A stretch of DNA of 64,000 bases, taken from assembly GCA_905182995.1 (NCBI GenBank), contig CAJJDP010000093.1, positions 2,563 through 66,562 on the forward strand, given 5' to 3'. Source of the DNA: Paramecium octaurelia. Its lineage: Eukaryota; Ciliophora; Oligohymenophorea; Peniculida; Parameciidae. The translations under genes were made by a program, and so were the position numbers. This document shows positions 26,242-40,358 of this stretch, in pieces. Under the pieces are notes generated by a model. It searched no databases. It was not told the origin of the DNA and saw nothing but the letters and a program-made list of their open reading frames with translations. The stretch's first letter is position 1. Each line of letters begins with the position of its first letter.

Positions 26242-27427
26242 ATATTCAACTAAATTGGCTTAATGCTTTACTTGAAATAGGAATTTCAGGGGGTCCAATA
26301 ATTAATTCTTAATTTTGCAATATTGGTTAATACATTAAATGATTGATAATGTCTTACAAAATTAAAAAATAAGTATTAAATCATTGCTTTTGTTCTCAGT
26401 CTTAGTGAGATATTACTTTCAAAAAACCTCGAAAAACTCAAAGCAAATTAGGACATACTCATACTTATGATTGGGGATATTTATATGTATTCTTTTAACT
26501 GAAAATAATTTGTAGCTTGACAATCAAAATAAAATATAAGTTATTCATTAATGTCTTAGCTGAAAATGTAAAAAATATAAGGATGTAGAGAATTAAATTT
26601 ATTATGTTATTAATTTTAATACTTATATTAAATACATAGTGCAATTATCTAGGGTAAGTAAGCTAAATAAGATCTGATTTACATAGGGTTTATTTGTTTC
26701 CTCATTCACATGATGATGTTGGATGGATTAAAACTATGAATGAATATTATAATGATTATCATGGAGTCAAATAAATAATTAATTCATACATGGAAGAACT
26801 AATCAAAGATAAGACAAAGTATTTTTCATAAGTTGAAGTAGCATTTTTTAAAATGTAAATCTATAATATAGAATAGGTGGTGGAATGAATAGAATAACAC
26901 AATGAAAGATAATGTGAAACAACTCATATTAAATGAGTAACTAGAATTTTTGAGTGGAGGATGGTGCATGAATGATGAAGCAACAACTTATTATGAAGAT
27001 ATTATTGACTAAATGACATTAGGACATAAATTTCTTTTAGAAAATTTTAACTATATACCCACTATTGGATGGTAAATTGATACATTTGGGCATTCTAATA
27101 CTCAGGCACTCTTTTCTAATATGATGGGTTTTAATGCTTGGTTTTTCGGAAGAATTGATCAGGAAGATCGATTAAAAAGAGAAAAAAACAAAGAATTAGA
27201 GTTTGTAATTCATCCTGATTAAGAAAACTCTATTTTTACACATGTTAATTATTATGGATATTATTCATCCCCTAGAGGATTCGATTTTGATATTTCCAAT
27301 CCTAAGAGAAATTATGTTTCTATTTAAAATGTGGAATAAAAATCTGAAGGACTTGATTAATATTTTAAAGAATAATATTAATCTTACAGAGGTAAAATAT
27401 AGGCTCATACTCTGGGAATGGACTTTG
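25940..27427. repeat. Direct repeat copy 2 (1,488 bp)
   Basis: Second copy of 24451-25938; it continues without a break into the rest of the mannosidase gene, so this copy is the one connected to the true downstream sequence. Confidence 0.9.
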
Positions 27428-29377
27428 AATGGTCGAATGCTTCTAGATATTTTGAATAAATGGATCTGGTTATTAATTGGATCAATAATAATACAGAAAA
27501 ATATAATATGATAATCGAATATGGAACTCCAAAACAATATATCTAAGCTTTGAATTAATAAAATATTTCATATCCTTTTCAAGAGGAAGATTTTTTTCCT
27601 TATTCTGATCAACCTTATGAATATTGGTCTGGATTCTTCACTAGCAGACCTGCTTTTAAGGGGTATGTCAAAAGAATAGGTCGTTATTTTTAGTAAGTGA
27701 AACGATTTTATTCATTATTAAAAATGAATAATATACAAAGTATTTTTGATGAAACAGCTATTTAAGATTTATCTGAAGCTTTGGGTACAGCCTAACATCA
27801 TGATGCAATCACAGGCACTGCAAAATAATATGTGAATGATGATTACATTAAATTAATTCATTAAGCGCATTTAAAAATGGAAAATCAAATTAGTTCATTT
27901 CTGAATCATTTATCAAATACATCAGCCATAACACATGCTTAATGTTATTTTAATGAATCAGATAGCTGCGATTCCTTATTTGATCCTCTTAGCCAAAACA
28001 AAACTGTTATTGTTACAATTATTGATACAAAAATAAATAATAATGGTTAAAAAGATTATTTGAAAATGCTGATACCCACAAATTTGAACATAAAAATAGT
28101 GGATGAATTGGAAAATTCAATTTATGGCGAAATTATTTGTATAAATCAGAGATGCACTCTGTACTTGTCTAGAAAAGTAAATAATGAAAAACTGGTACAT
28201 TATATTCGAATAATGGTTGATTTTGAGAATGATTCAAGAATTATAAAATTAGACCCAAAAGTTATTAATATGTAAAAGGATACAAAAATATTTGATAAAT
28301 TTCAACTACATTATAAAGTTTATTTATCAAAGTAGTCAAGTTTAAGTAGCGGAGCATATATATTTAGACCTAATGGGGATGCCTCTGATTATGGTGATTA
28401 TCTCTAAGCATTAGAATTTTCTGGTCAAATAATCAAATAAATATATTTTGAAAAAACTACGCTAAAAGTCTGGATGACAAGATTTGAAAATCAAGATATA
28501 TTTTCTATTGATACATTTTTAGATTCCATAGATATTTCTGATTAATTTGGAAAAGAAATCATATTGTAAATTCAAACTGACATTTCAAATGATGGAATAT
28601 TTTATACTGATAGCAATGGATTCAAATTTTAAAAACGAAGAATAAATCACAGGGATTCATGGAACATAAAAATGAAAGAGTAAATAGCTGGTAATTATTT
28701 TCCTGTCAATGGTGCTATTATGATCATGAATAGTGATGGAAATTCTGCTTGTGCAGTGCTGAATGACAGAGCCTAAGGAGGAACAAGTTTAGCCTAAGGA
28801 GTTATTGAATTAATGCTGTAGAGAAGATTAGTACGGGATGATAACAAAGGGCTGTTTGAAGTTTTGGATGAATAAGAAATACATAAGGGTTAAAAGGTAG
28901 GCATTAGATAAATGATATCACATACAATCATTTTCTATAATCATCAACAACAACCAAATCTGTTAAGAGAATATCAATATAAATAGGATTTATAACCTTT
29001 ACTCTATTTTTCAACTTAACCTTTTATACAATATTCTGCTCTATTGGATTTATTTTAAGGATTTTTAATCAAATAATCCGATACAAATTTGAGTAAATTA
29101 TACATTGAGCCTTGGTTATAAAAAGATTAATATTTAGTAAGAGTTCACAATATGAAGGAAGAGGGTATTTAAAAACTAAATTTCCCTTAAGGATTATCAT
29201 TCTTAGAAACAACTTTGACTGGTAATTAGGATTTAAAGATGTGGAAGCTTAATCGATTAAGTAGATGATTTTTATAATTTAGAATGGAGCGATAGTTATC
29301 CAAAAAAATAAACATATTAATATAAGGATGATGAAGTTGGTCCAATGATGATAAGAACGTGGATTGTAACAATTTGA
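26604..29377 (+). CDS. Lysosomal-type alpha-mannosidase (GH38)
   Basis: 898 residues, close to the roughly 1,000 of animal lysosomal alpha-mannosidases; it removes alpha-linked mannose from N-glycans in acidic compartments. The N-terminus (MLLILILILNTQC) is a signal peptide. Conserved GH38 blocks are all present: HSHDDVGW (Zn ligands), SGGWCMNDEATTYYED, IDTFGHS (the catalytic Asp lies here; the family usually has DPFGHS), and TAQHHDAITGT (second Zn-binding His region). The C-terminus has MMIRTW, matching the family's MEIRTF. Introns at 26654-26686, 26855-26876 and 29261-29282 leave exactly 899 codons. Stop TGA 29375-29377. Divergent from the four-helix membrane protein. Confidence 0.95.
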
Positions 29378-29852
29378 AGAAAGTATAATCTTTACATCAT
29401 ATCATGATTTTCTAACCCCTACATATTTCTATTATTTGAGTGTTTTAATTTAAAAAAAATAGGTTTCTATTTTTAATTTTAATATATACATAATCATTAA
29501 TTGGGTAATTTATTAAGTTATATTAAAAATTTTTCAACGTCACCCTCCTCATTTTACCCTTCATTGCAATAAATAATATTGTGGCAAATTTCAACTCATT
29601 CAAAAATATGAGAGAATTAAAATTTATTTGATTAATAATGTTAGTTATAATAAATAATTTATTTAATTTAAAAGGAAATTACCAAAAAATATAAAAGGAG
29701 AATTGAAATCATTTAAACATAAGGTTTCTCAAATAATATCATCTAATTAATTTTTTTTGAGTCTCTTTAAATTTGATGACATTAATTAGAATTTTCTTTA
29801 ACTTTAGTATTCTGGCCACAAAATTCATAATTTATTTTAGAAATAATTAAAT
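29378..29852. other. Intergenic region
   Basis: 475 bp of AT-rich sequence between two plus-strand genes; presumably holds the promoter of the large gene starting at 29853. No other feature seen. Confidence 0.45.
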
Positions 29853-32800
29853 ATGAAAATGGTCCTTATTCTGTCCTTTTTTCTTAAACCTGTATTATCC
29901 GATTATGTGTATATTTTAAGTCCTGAATAACCATACATTCTAACAGAATTTTCAATCATAGAAGCAATTATTAGGGAAGGAGTTGTATATAAACAGAGCT
30001 CTTGGTTTTAATACCTTCCCTTAACTTCTACAATTTATGCTATATCTGTTGGGATGTTAGATAGCAATTGCTATCATTTATTTAGTTCGGTAGGGAAAGA
30101 ATCAAAAAGTTTAAATTTTTTACATTATGATTGTTTAGATTATGAATAAAAGTCAATCACAAAATTTATAAAATTCATAGGTAGCGATAATTAACAATAC
30201 AGTTATGAATTCGATATAAGTATTTTTGAATATGAAAATTAGTGGTACTTCTTTCAATTCATATTATATCCATATAACAATAGATTTTAAATAATATTAA
30301 TCAAAAATGAAGAAGTCATCAAAAATGAAATTTTGGATGTTTTACCATTTCAAGATGAAATTATAATTTAATAGGTTGGAGGTGATTTGGTAGTATTAGA
30401 TTCAAAACTAGTCAATATTGCTAATGGCGATAAATTTGCCACATTTCCAGGCAGAGTGATTCCAATTTAAGGTGATTCTACGATTAAAAACTTTGTTTAG
30501 GCTGCTATTTCTTTAGTAAAGTCTAGGAAAGCCTGTAAGTGTGAAAGTAATCCAATAAGTAATTTAATGGATTCAGATTATTTTTCTCTCTACTAATCAA
30601 TTTATTCTTCAAAATTTTAGAACTGCAATTAATTTTTATTTACAGGATGGTTTAAGATTAAAGAAATAATTCAAACCGACTCAGAAATGACATTTTAATT
30701 TATTAAATTGACTTCAAATATGTAGAATGATTAATTGTAAAATGAAAATCTCTCTCCTTTATAATTATTTTACAAGCTTTCATAAAACCTAAATACAATA
30801 ATTATTACAACTTATAGTTATACATTTCCATCAGTTAAATTAGATTTTACAAACGATCCTTTTTTAATAACCAAAGAATTCCAGATTTTGAACAAAATAT
30901 CATTATGGCATCTATTGTATGTAAAGTTGGTAGAAGATACGTTGGATATTAGTATCAATTTTTTTGAGAATAGGTAAGCTTATGAATACAAGACACAAAT
31001 CATAGTTAAGCAATTTCATTAAATATACTTCAAGTTGTTTTTAGGAAATTTGTTAGAATCAACTACTAATTATTTAAATATAATGGGCAGGAATCTCTAT
31101 TTTTTTAATTGCAATCAAAACTTTTAAATACAAAACTGCCATCTAAGTTGTGGTGAATGTGATGGTCCTACTAATCAAGATTGTTTATCTTGTACCTTAG
31201 AATCAAAAAGAGTATATTTTCCATAATATAAATAATGTTTATGTCCATATGATACTATTGATTACGACGATGAATGTTTAGGTTATTAAGACTTTGGCTT
31301 TTAGGTCATTTCAAATGAAGAATAAAATGAAGGATGTTTATATGGACAATTCGAACTTAATGGCTCTTGTTATTAATGGTAATTTGATTTATTATAATAA
31401 AAGTCCAGGTTAATTAAATTCACAAGCAATAACTTGTTTAGAATGCGTTTTGAATCCAAAAGGTTGGTCCAGTGATCCATATTGTGATACATATATATAC
31501 CTAAATTAAGATGGAAGTACATCTGAAATCATGGAATCAACTCTGTCAATTGAACCAAAATATTATTTCACTTTTAATGGTGAAGATCTTGAATTATGCT
31601 TGGAATGTGAATAACATAGCTTAACAAATTTAGAGAGTATATATTAAGATATGGTTGCAAAATAGCAATCATTTAAATCATTATGCGTTTCTGAAAGATC
31701 ATAGTAGCAATGTTATTAATGCAGCATTCCTAATTGCAAGAGATGTGGTCTATTAATGACAGATTAAGTTTGTTTTATATGTGAAGAATACTATGATTTG
31801 GTAGATGGTTTTTGTAGTACATGGACAATAGGTTCATTTAAATAAAATAATTTTTGTTTGTCGCCTTATTATACTTCTTCCACAAAAGAATGTAAAAAAT
31901 GCTCTATTGATAATTGCATATATTGCTTTGAATACGTTTTAGATAATTTAGAACTAACAACCCTTTACAGGAACTTCAAATTGTTCAATGGAGATGACAA
32001 TGTTTAAGTTGGATGTGCGATGTGTTAAGATGGATATATTTTTGATTTCAGAGTGAGATTATGTTTAAAATAAACTCCAAATATTGAATTTTGTCTTAGA
32101 AGTTACATAAGTGAAGAGGGAACAGAAAAATGCACTTTATCCTCAAAGTAAGATTTCTCAGTTGCGAGAGAAATAGTTAATTGTGAAAAGTTCATTTCTA
32201 ATTGCATTTAATGTTTTCTTACTGTGCAATCAATTTTAAGATGCATTATATGCAAAGAAGGTTACACATCTTCTACCTCTGAAGTCAATGGCTAATGTAC
32301 TATAAGCAAATTACCGTATTAAGCAATAAGCATAGAGGGGAATTGGATTGATAAAGATATGTGGGTGTAAAGGATTTAGAGTTTTATGGGATTATATTTA
32401 CCTAATTCATATTTTTATCCATTCACCATATCACCGTATTTAAATAAGGAAATTGCAATCTCATGCAAGGAAGGATATTCTCTAGTACAATCCAGTTCTT
32501 GTTCTCAATATTGCGATTCAAATTGTTAAGACTGCCAACCAGAAGGAAGTTAATTTTTTTGTAATAAATGTCCATTAAATTATTTTAAACACAATCAACG
32601 AGTATAAATTAATGGAATTTGTTAAACATGCTCTCTTCTTTGTGCCTTCTGTTAATCTAGAAATATTACTGAAATTAATGTAAGTTATTTATCAATTGTA
32701 TTTAGTAAACTTCCCCCTATTTTATTTCCACATAGGATATTGATGTATTTTCAAAAAAATGTTATTTACCTTCTTAAGATCCCAATATTATAATTTAGCC

Positions 32801-35800
32801 TCATTAATTAATTCCTACATATTGTTTAGATAAGACTTGCAAGAATAATTTCTTATATTAATAGTACAATTCAGCTTGTGATTAAGGGTGGTTTATGATT
32901 TAAGATTTATTAAATTAAGCCAGTATAAAGTACTTAAACTAAGTTGGTGTTCAAAGATTTATTATTCAACTGGATGTACCTACCTCTGATTTTTACTGCA
33001 GTTATGGAATTAATATAAATGGCTTATTTCTTAGATAAAAATTATTCTCTTTATAAGAGACTAATCTCATTATTAATGGTAATAGATCAAATTTTCGCTT
33101 GGGAATGGGAAAATTCAATAGCATTCTAAATTTTGACATGTTTGAGTTCTCTAATTTAACTATGGTTTTAGATAACATTTAATTAAACTTTGGAGATACT
33201 AAGGTGAAACTTAAAATGAAGGATATTTTATTTATTGGAAAGAATATAGATTAAAGTTCTCTGTTTCTTAATTCAAATTAATTTAGTGGGGTAGAGTTAG
33301 TAAACATTACAATTAGAAATGTAGTGTTTTCTTCTTCTTCATTTATCCATTTAGATTCATTATAGTTTAAAAGTGAATTATATATTGAAACGCTATTAAT
33401 CTAAAATTCAACATTTGTTAATTCCAATTTATTTTTGATGATAAACAATTAATTGTCTATCCAAATTTAAAAACTATAAATTGAAAACTGTACTCTAATT
33501 AATTCAACAATCATCAATCTATAATCTAACCTATTCATTGACAGTCTTAATTAAATATCAACAGTAGTTATGAAAAATTGTTTATTAAAATAATAATCCT
33601 ACTTATTAAATTTTTTTGGGTTAGCCAAGCTGGAAATTGCACACTTATATTTTTATGGGAATTCTTTATAGAATTCAACTTTTTTTATTAACAATTATAA
33701 TACCTCAATAATTGATGCAATAATTGTGGACAACACCTTAAGTCAGTCAAGTTTAGTAATTATGAATGGAAAAAATGTTCCAGGCTATGTTTTATTTAAT
33801 ATGGATTAACTTAAAATTGAAAACTTAATATCAGAAAATTCAAATTTATTTCAAATATCTACAAATGCTCTTTTTTTAAATTTGATTATTGAAATGAACA
33901 ATTTAGCTATTTACAATCTTAAAAGATAAGATAATCTCAAATACTAAACTTATATATTTTACATTAGACATTGTTTTCAATGTCACATAAATTAAATTGA
34001 AATTAAAAATATCAACAATATTACAACCTTCTTTTTTCTTGAAAGCAATAGGATTTTAATAGAAAATTTTAAATTCTACTAGGATGCGAAAAAGAATTAA
34101 GTTCATTTTTCCTCATCATGTAGATAATATTAACTTTTATAAAAATAACTTATCTTTATATAAGGGTTTAATTAATTTAAATTACAAAATGGGGAAATAA
34201 CTGACTCTTAATTAGTCGATTCAAAAGTAATAGAAATTACATCAACTTTGTAAGATTAAATTAATAGTAAAGAAGCTATTCAAATTAAAGATATATATTT
34301 TAAAAGGAACATCATCTAATAGAATTAATAGAGCATGCTATCATTACTAGGAATATATTCGGAAAACAAGTAGTTAATAATCATCTAAAATTTGTCATTT
34401 GTTAACAATTTCTTTCATTAATATGAAGATGATCCGAATGAAAATTCGGCTGGTTTAATTAACATTTATTCTACTTAAGGCGAGTTATAGTTATCGAACA
34501 TATTTTGTCAAGAAAATGCCATAACAAACTCATCGGCTACCTTTATATTTATTACTTCAAAGTCTATCAACCTCAAAAACTATATAATTAATAATAATAA
34601 TATAATCAATTAATAATTATGGAGTGAATTCTACAAACTAGAACTTGATTAGTAATACAATCAAGATCAAATCAACAAAATTATATAATAGATTTATGCA
34701 ATAAATGTTAAAGGTGGCGCTGCGAAAATAATTACTGAGCAATTAGTGTGTACAAATTCAATTTTTTAGAATATTTTGGCTTAAACTAGCTCAATCTTTG
34801 AAATTCGAACATTAGGTTTAGGCATTGTTAAATTTAACAACATTTCTAGTAATCTAATATATAATATTAAAAGAGACAGCAATGATAATTCTGGTTGTAT
34901 TAACATTAATTCTTAAAACAGTAATCTAGATTTAGAATTAATCAATTCAAGCTTTAGAAATGTATAGAATAGTATGAGCACTGTGATATTAACTGTCAAA
35001 CCATCACAAAGAAAAAATCAAATATCACTTCGATAGATACAAATTATAAACTGTTTTTCATTCTTAAACTAAATCTTTTAAATAGAATTTTCAATTTACA
35101 ACAATTAAAAATTCAATTAAATATCAATTAGAAATATGACTGTTATCTTTGATGAAGAAGAATGGATAATTTATTTATCAAAATTTGAAGAACTAAGTTA
35201 TACTGAAATTGCATAAATTACTGATGATAATTCAATATTTAATATAGTTGGAGGCTAGATTGAAATTGATCATTTTTTTATACAAGGAATTATCATATCT
35301 ACAATTTTTAAAATACTAAATGCCTTGAAATTAGAAATAAGGTATTGTTATATAAATGATCTGAAATCCTTCTATCCCTAATAACTTATAATTGTAAATT
35401 TATAATCAAATTCTACTGTTGTAATGGAAAAAATAGAAATTTAACAATATTCAATCTATCAATTAAATATGGAATAATATTAAATCTAAAAATCACCGTA
35501 ATTTAGAGTTGTAGGATGTTAGCTTTAATAATTATCTTAATTAACTAATTTAAACTCTAAAATCCTAATAAATGAAAACATTAATTAATTGTCAAAGTAA
35601 ACTTAAAAACTAAGTTATTCTCTTATTAAAGTTGTAAGTTCAAATAGTTAAACGAAATTAATATTAAATCAAGTGAAAGTTAATTAAAACAATTGTCTAA
35701 ATTACACTTAAGGAGTGCTTTTTTTTAGTCTTTCTGATTTTAAATTTGTTAGAATTGATGAGTTTTAGTGTTACCAAAATGAAGTTCAAGAATATGGATG

Positions 35801-38537
35801 CTTATATCTAAAAGCAGATAAATCGAATGCTAGTTAATTGGCAGTGATATAGAATTCTGTATTCATTAGAAACAAAGGAAGTTAAGGGACTGGAATATAG
35901 GTTGAGAATATTAAGCTTGTAATAAGATAATGCAAATTAATCGAAAATTATGCACTCAAAACAGGTGGAGGAATGCAGTTAGATATCAGTAACAACGAAT
36001 TCCATATTTAATAATCCATATTCATATTGAATAAGGCTAAAGTTGGAGGCGGCATCTTTTTACAATAATCAAATAATTTAAATGCAGAAAACTTTTTAAA
36101 TTCTTTTTTGCTTTTTAATTTCGCAGAATTCTATGCAAATAATCTAGTTGAAGCTCCAACCCATTTAAGTATCTAAATTAATCAAATGGAAATTCCATCA
36201 GTATAATAACATTTAGAAAATTAAATTATTTCAACTACTGTAATAAAACCTTATAATATTATTGAATAAGGTTAAGTATTAAGGGCCAATCAGCTAATGA
36301 TTCCTAGCAATCAGTAGATCAAGAACTATAAGATATACATTCCAAAATTCTCATTATTTAAGAGTTATATTTCAATAATATCTATACATTTTAAAAATCG
36401 ATTTAATGAAAAAATGGAGAATTTAGATAATTCTTCTTGTTTAATAGAGGCAACAATAAAATTTGAAAACAAAAGCTCTACTAATAGTGAGAGAATAGTT
36501 TAGAGTCTTTTTTATGATAATGATGTTAAAGCTATTGATTTAAGTTCACTCTCCTTCAGGTTTGATCCTTATTTTTAAGATAATAAAATTTTATCAATTT
36601 AATTAAATTGCAAGGCTGATAATAATGAATAATCATTGTAATACTTCATTTATGCTAAAACTTTAAAATGTTAATAAGGAGAATTTTATGTTGATAAAGG
36701 TTGTTAAGTTTGCTAACCTAATTAAGGATTCTACTCTGTAACATACAATGCTACTAAATGTTCAATTTTTGACAAAGAAAAATTTGAAAATGTTACATCA
36801 AATAAAATCAAGCTCTTGGAAGGATTTTGGAGACCTAATTACTTTTCTGATTATACGGAATAATGTGTAAAAAACAATTAATTTTGTACTGGTGGTTGGG
36901 ATGTTGGAAATAATCTATGTCTTGAAGGTCATTTAGGAGGTTTATGTGAAGAATGTGATAATTTTGATGTTAGAGGAGGTGGTATGTTTTATAGAAACCT
37001 ATAGAATGCTCAATGTTTTGGATGTTAAAGAATGTAAGACAGTATTATACCATTTTTATTAACCTCCATATGGTAAAAATATATATATTTTTGGTAGGGC
37101 TTTAATATCTATTTTAATAACTTTGAGAAGTATTGAAAAATCAAATAGATTATTCTCATCCCTAAAAATTAGATAAAGATTTAGCAAAATTATTTTTAAG
37201 TTGGATTAAGGTATTATATACTAATTATTAAAGATCATGAAAGTATTCTTATCAAAATGCTGCTCAACTATTTATGGATATTTTCGGTAATATTCACTTT
37301 CAACACTAATTTTTCATTTTCAATCAATTTTATTGAATTGACAAGCAATTCTTCATATTTTATGGCCAATAATTTAGATTGCTATCTATCTTCAATGCAA
37401 AGCTTTGAGCTAATCTATATCAGAATTATTGCCATGTTGATTTTAATAGTCATCCAGCTGTTGGTTATTTGGATTGGGTTTAATTGTTACTCTCTATGTA
37501 AAAACTGGATTTTCAACAAAAGTATTATTTCAAATACAGTGTTATATTTATATGTATCAAATTATGCTGCTTTAGTCAAATAGTAAATTATTCAATAATC
37601 ATAGATTTTGTTCAATTCTTTCAAAAAGGGATATTTCAAATATTTCCTATCTTTAAGGAGATGTTTCCCTTATTTATGGAACCGAAACTCACATAAAATG
37701 GATGATTATTTTTGCAATTCCAGGCCTGGGAGTTATTGGTATCTTAATTCCCTTTTCTTTATTTTTTTTAATGTATGTTAATAGGGATCAATTAGATTAA
37801 ATTAAGCTAAGAAGGCATATTTGTTATTTATTTAACGAATATAATTCAGAAAGCTATTATTGGGAATAAATTAAGCTCTCAAAAAAAATAATCATCATCA
37901 TTATCTTGACATATTTTGAAAGTAACGTTTTACTAACAGCCTCTCTGCTTGGGTTATGCTTGCTTTTCTACTAACTTTTAGCAGTAAAATAGAAGCCATA
38001 TATCATTTAAAGTTTGAACTTTTTAGACATACAAACTGGATAAATTTGTTCCATCTCTATATTTATCAGCGCAGCAAAATATGTATCAGAAAAGGAAAAT
38101 GTTACACCCTTATCAGTTCTTCTTCAAATTTTTATAATTATTTTATGCATCAGATTATGCTATCCATTTATTATCAATATTTTTAGAGTCTATTTTAAGA
38201 AGTACAAATTACCATCAATTGACTTATTACACAGAATACTTAGATCAATAAAAGCAGATTGTTTTCTTACTAAATATTTGAATAATCAATTAAGAAAGTT
38301 AAATTATAAAGAGTAGCGTCGAAGAACTAATTTTACAAAGTTACGATGCCATTTAATATAAATATCAAAGCTTTAAATAGGACATCAAAAGTACTGATTA
38401 TAAATAAGTAGGCATATGATTACTATGATGACCTCATAATCAACAGTGAGATATCGTTAAACTGTAACAATAACAGATACAGATATGAATAAACTTATAA
38501 GTCCTTGAACTGGAAGGATAATTCTTTTTCAAATTGA
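29853..38537 (+). CDS. Giant Cys-rich / beta-helix multi-pass surface protein
   Basis: About 2,850 residues; paralogue of the gene at 4680-13787, function unknown. The start at 29853 gives a signal peptide (MKMVLILSFFLKPVLS, then DYVY). Order: N-terminal region to about residue 410; growth-factor-receptor-like Cys block at about 31100-32650 (CHLSCGECDGPTNQDCLSC and many CxxC pairs); an Asn/Ile/Ser-rich beta-helix-like region at about 32700-36600; a second Cys block at about 36660-37030 (CTGGWDVGNNLC, then CEECD); a multi-pass membrane block at about 37240-38190; and a basic tail. Placed introns include ones near 32682, 37077, 37211, 37582 and a 21-nt one at 38391-38411 that removes an in-frame TGA. 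The stop is TGA 38535-38537. Confidence 0.82.
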
Positions 38538-39660
38538 ATTTATAAAATATGATTAGTAATTTAATTTTATAACAAAAATAATTTCAAAAAGTAATCATTA
38601 GTTTGATTATTTGTTTTACAAAAGTTTAAATTGATATCCTCTTTTTTTTGAACTTTCTATATTTTCATAAATATGAATAAACAATTTGATAATGCTGAAT
38701 GGGTAAACATATTGGATAAATATCACCTATTGTATTTCTTTTCATAATATTTGAAAGTTATTTTATTAATGTTTAATAATCCTTTAGAAGTATTGGCAAT
38801 TAATACCTAAGTCTTATTTATAAAATTTTGTAAGCAGATTTTTATTATAAAAAAGTGTAGATTATTATATTTGCAATTCATCCAATTACATCTTACTTAT
38901 TCTAATATAAAGATGAAAAAATAATATATTTTTAAGTTTTAACTTTTTCCTTACCATAAAACTAACCTATATCAAAAATTATTTCAATTTTTATTTTTCT
39001 AAACTATAAAAACATCTCTATAATAGTATTCCTAAAGAATACGAACCAACTTTCATTATCTTTTGTTGCTTTATTTAACTACCTGTAGCTGAATATCGTT
39101 TGATGATAAAATTGCATTATTTAATTTAAAGTAATATTGAGATGCATACTTATATAAAATGATTAAGATTTAATTATTTTTAAGAATTAAGATAATAAAA
39201 TAATGAGCACAGTTCTTAAAATCAGTTTTAAATATGTGCTATTAAATATAAGTTTTTGGAAATTATTTTAGAAATTTAATATAAAAAATCAAATAATGTA
39301 AAAATGTTTGTAAAGATTTATTCTTTAGGATAATCTTATTAAAATTTTTATTTTGAATTACAAAATTAATGTATTTACTCATTGAGATCATATTTAATAA
39401 TCTGAAATCTACAATTATTGATAAAGAATTATATCTCAATGTAGGGTGTAAGTATTTTTAAATTAATCAATTTTAAATAATTATGTAAATTTGAATTATT
39501 TATAATTAATAGAAAGTAATAATTTTAAATGACCATGATTAATTCTAAATTGGTAGGATAAGGAATTGTAACTAGCAAGAAGTAAAACTGAAAAATAAGT
39601 ATGTATAATATTGTAAAATAATTGTTTACTTAAGAATATGTAAGTAAACCATAAGAGTTA
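38538..39660. other. Convergent intergenic region
   Basis: 1.1 kb of very AT-rich sequence between the giant gene and the LITAF-domain gene. I see no convincing frame. A short inverted repeat (CATTGAGAT / ATCTCAATG, about 39380 and 39435) is the only structure noticed. Confidence 0.45.
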
Positions 39661-40144
39661 TCAATCCAAAATTTTAAATTCGGTTTTTCCAAGTGAAATT
39701 TTGCATTAGGGGCATGAGTGTAACGCATCCTTGCAGTCGTCAATTATGCAAGGAAGACAAGAAACACAAACCAGACCAAATGAACATAACAAAAGTAAAC
39801 AAGAAGCAACGTAGGTTTGTGACCCAGGTTTGCGCACAACAACAGTATCAACCTTAATTACTGGCTTTATTTACCTTTTTCTTACATTATGGGCATTAAA
39901 CTTTTACCGATTTAACATGGCCATCTCCACTAACTTAAGTTGATGAAACCAATTTTATTTATTCTAAAGTGAAAGGTGTTAGCTTATTTTGTTGAGGTTC
40001 GATTGCTTGATTAGGTATCATAATTTAGTTCTAGCTTCTATCATCTGTTTATTAAATTTTATATTAGTCTGCATGACTTTAAATGTGAATGAAGATCTCA
40101 TCTCCATCACTTTGTTGCATTTTCTTATTTTCTTCTGTGTTCAT
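39661..40144 (-). CDS. LITAF-domain zinc-ribbon protein
   Basis: 153 residues, one 22-nt intron (39853-39874), exactly 154 codons. The N-terminal half is Gln-rich and disordered. The C-terminal half is a LITAF/SIMPLE-like zinc ribbon: CPQC near residue 90, a central hydrophobic stretch (SCLLLLCSFGLVCVSCLPC) and HSCPQC before the end. In this family the two CxxC knuckles come together around a monotopic membrane segment on the cytoplasmic face of endosomes and lysosomes, where it acts in sorting. All four Cys and the central hydrophobic segment are present. It is divergent from CFAP52, separated by 214 bp. Confidence 0.9.
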
Positions 40145-40358
40145 AATAATTAAATACTATAAATTATGAGTTTAATTAATCTGCCTGGGAAATTAACAAT
40201 GATTGTTTTTATCATTTCAGAGAGATTATAGATTTCGAGTTTAAAAATTGATGATTTTGAAATTATATGTTTATAAGAAAGAACTTTTCATATTTATATA
40301 TGAAAAACGTTGTTTTAATTTTAAGTAATAAAATATATTTGAAAATAAATAAAAAATA
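40145..40358. promoter_or_regulatory. Shared divergent promoter, LITAF gene / CFAP52
   Basis: 214 bp between two start codons facing away from each other; it must contain both promoters. AT-rich, no nameable motif. Confidence 0.45.

Noticed and set aside
27265-27537. Minus-strand 90-codon frame across the alpha-mannosidase gene
   Set aside because: Antisense shadow of a strongly conserved GH38 coding region.
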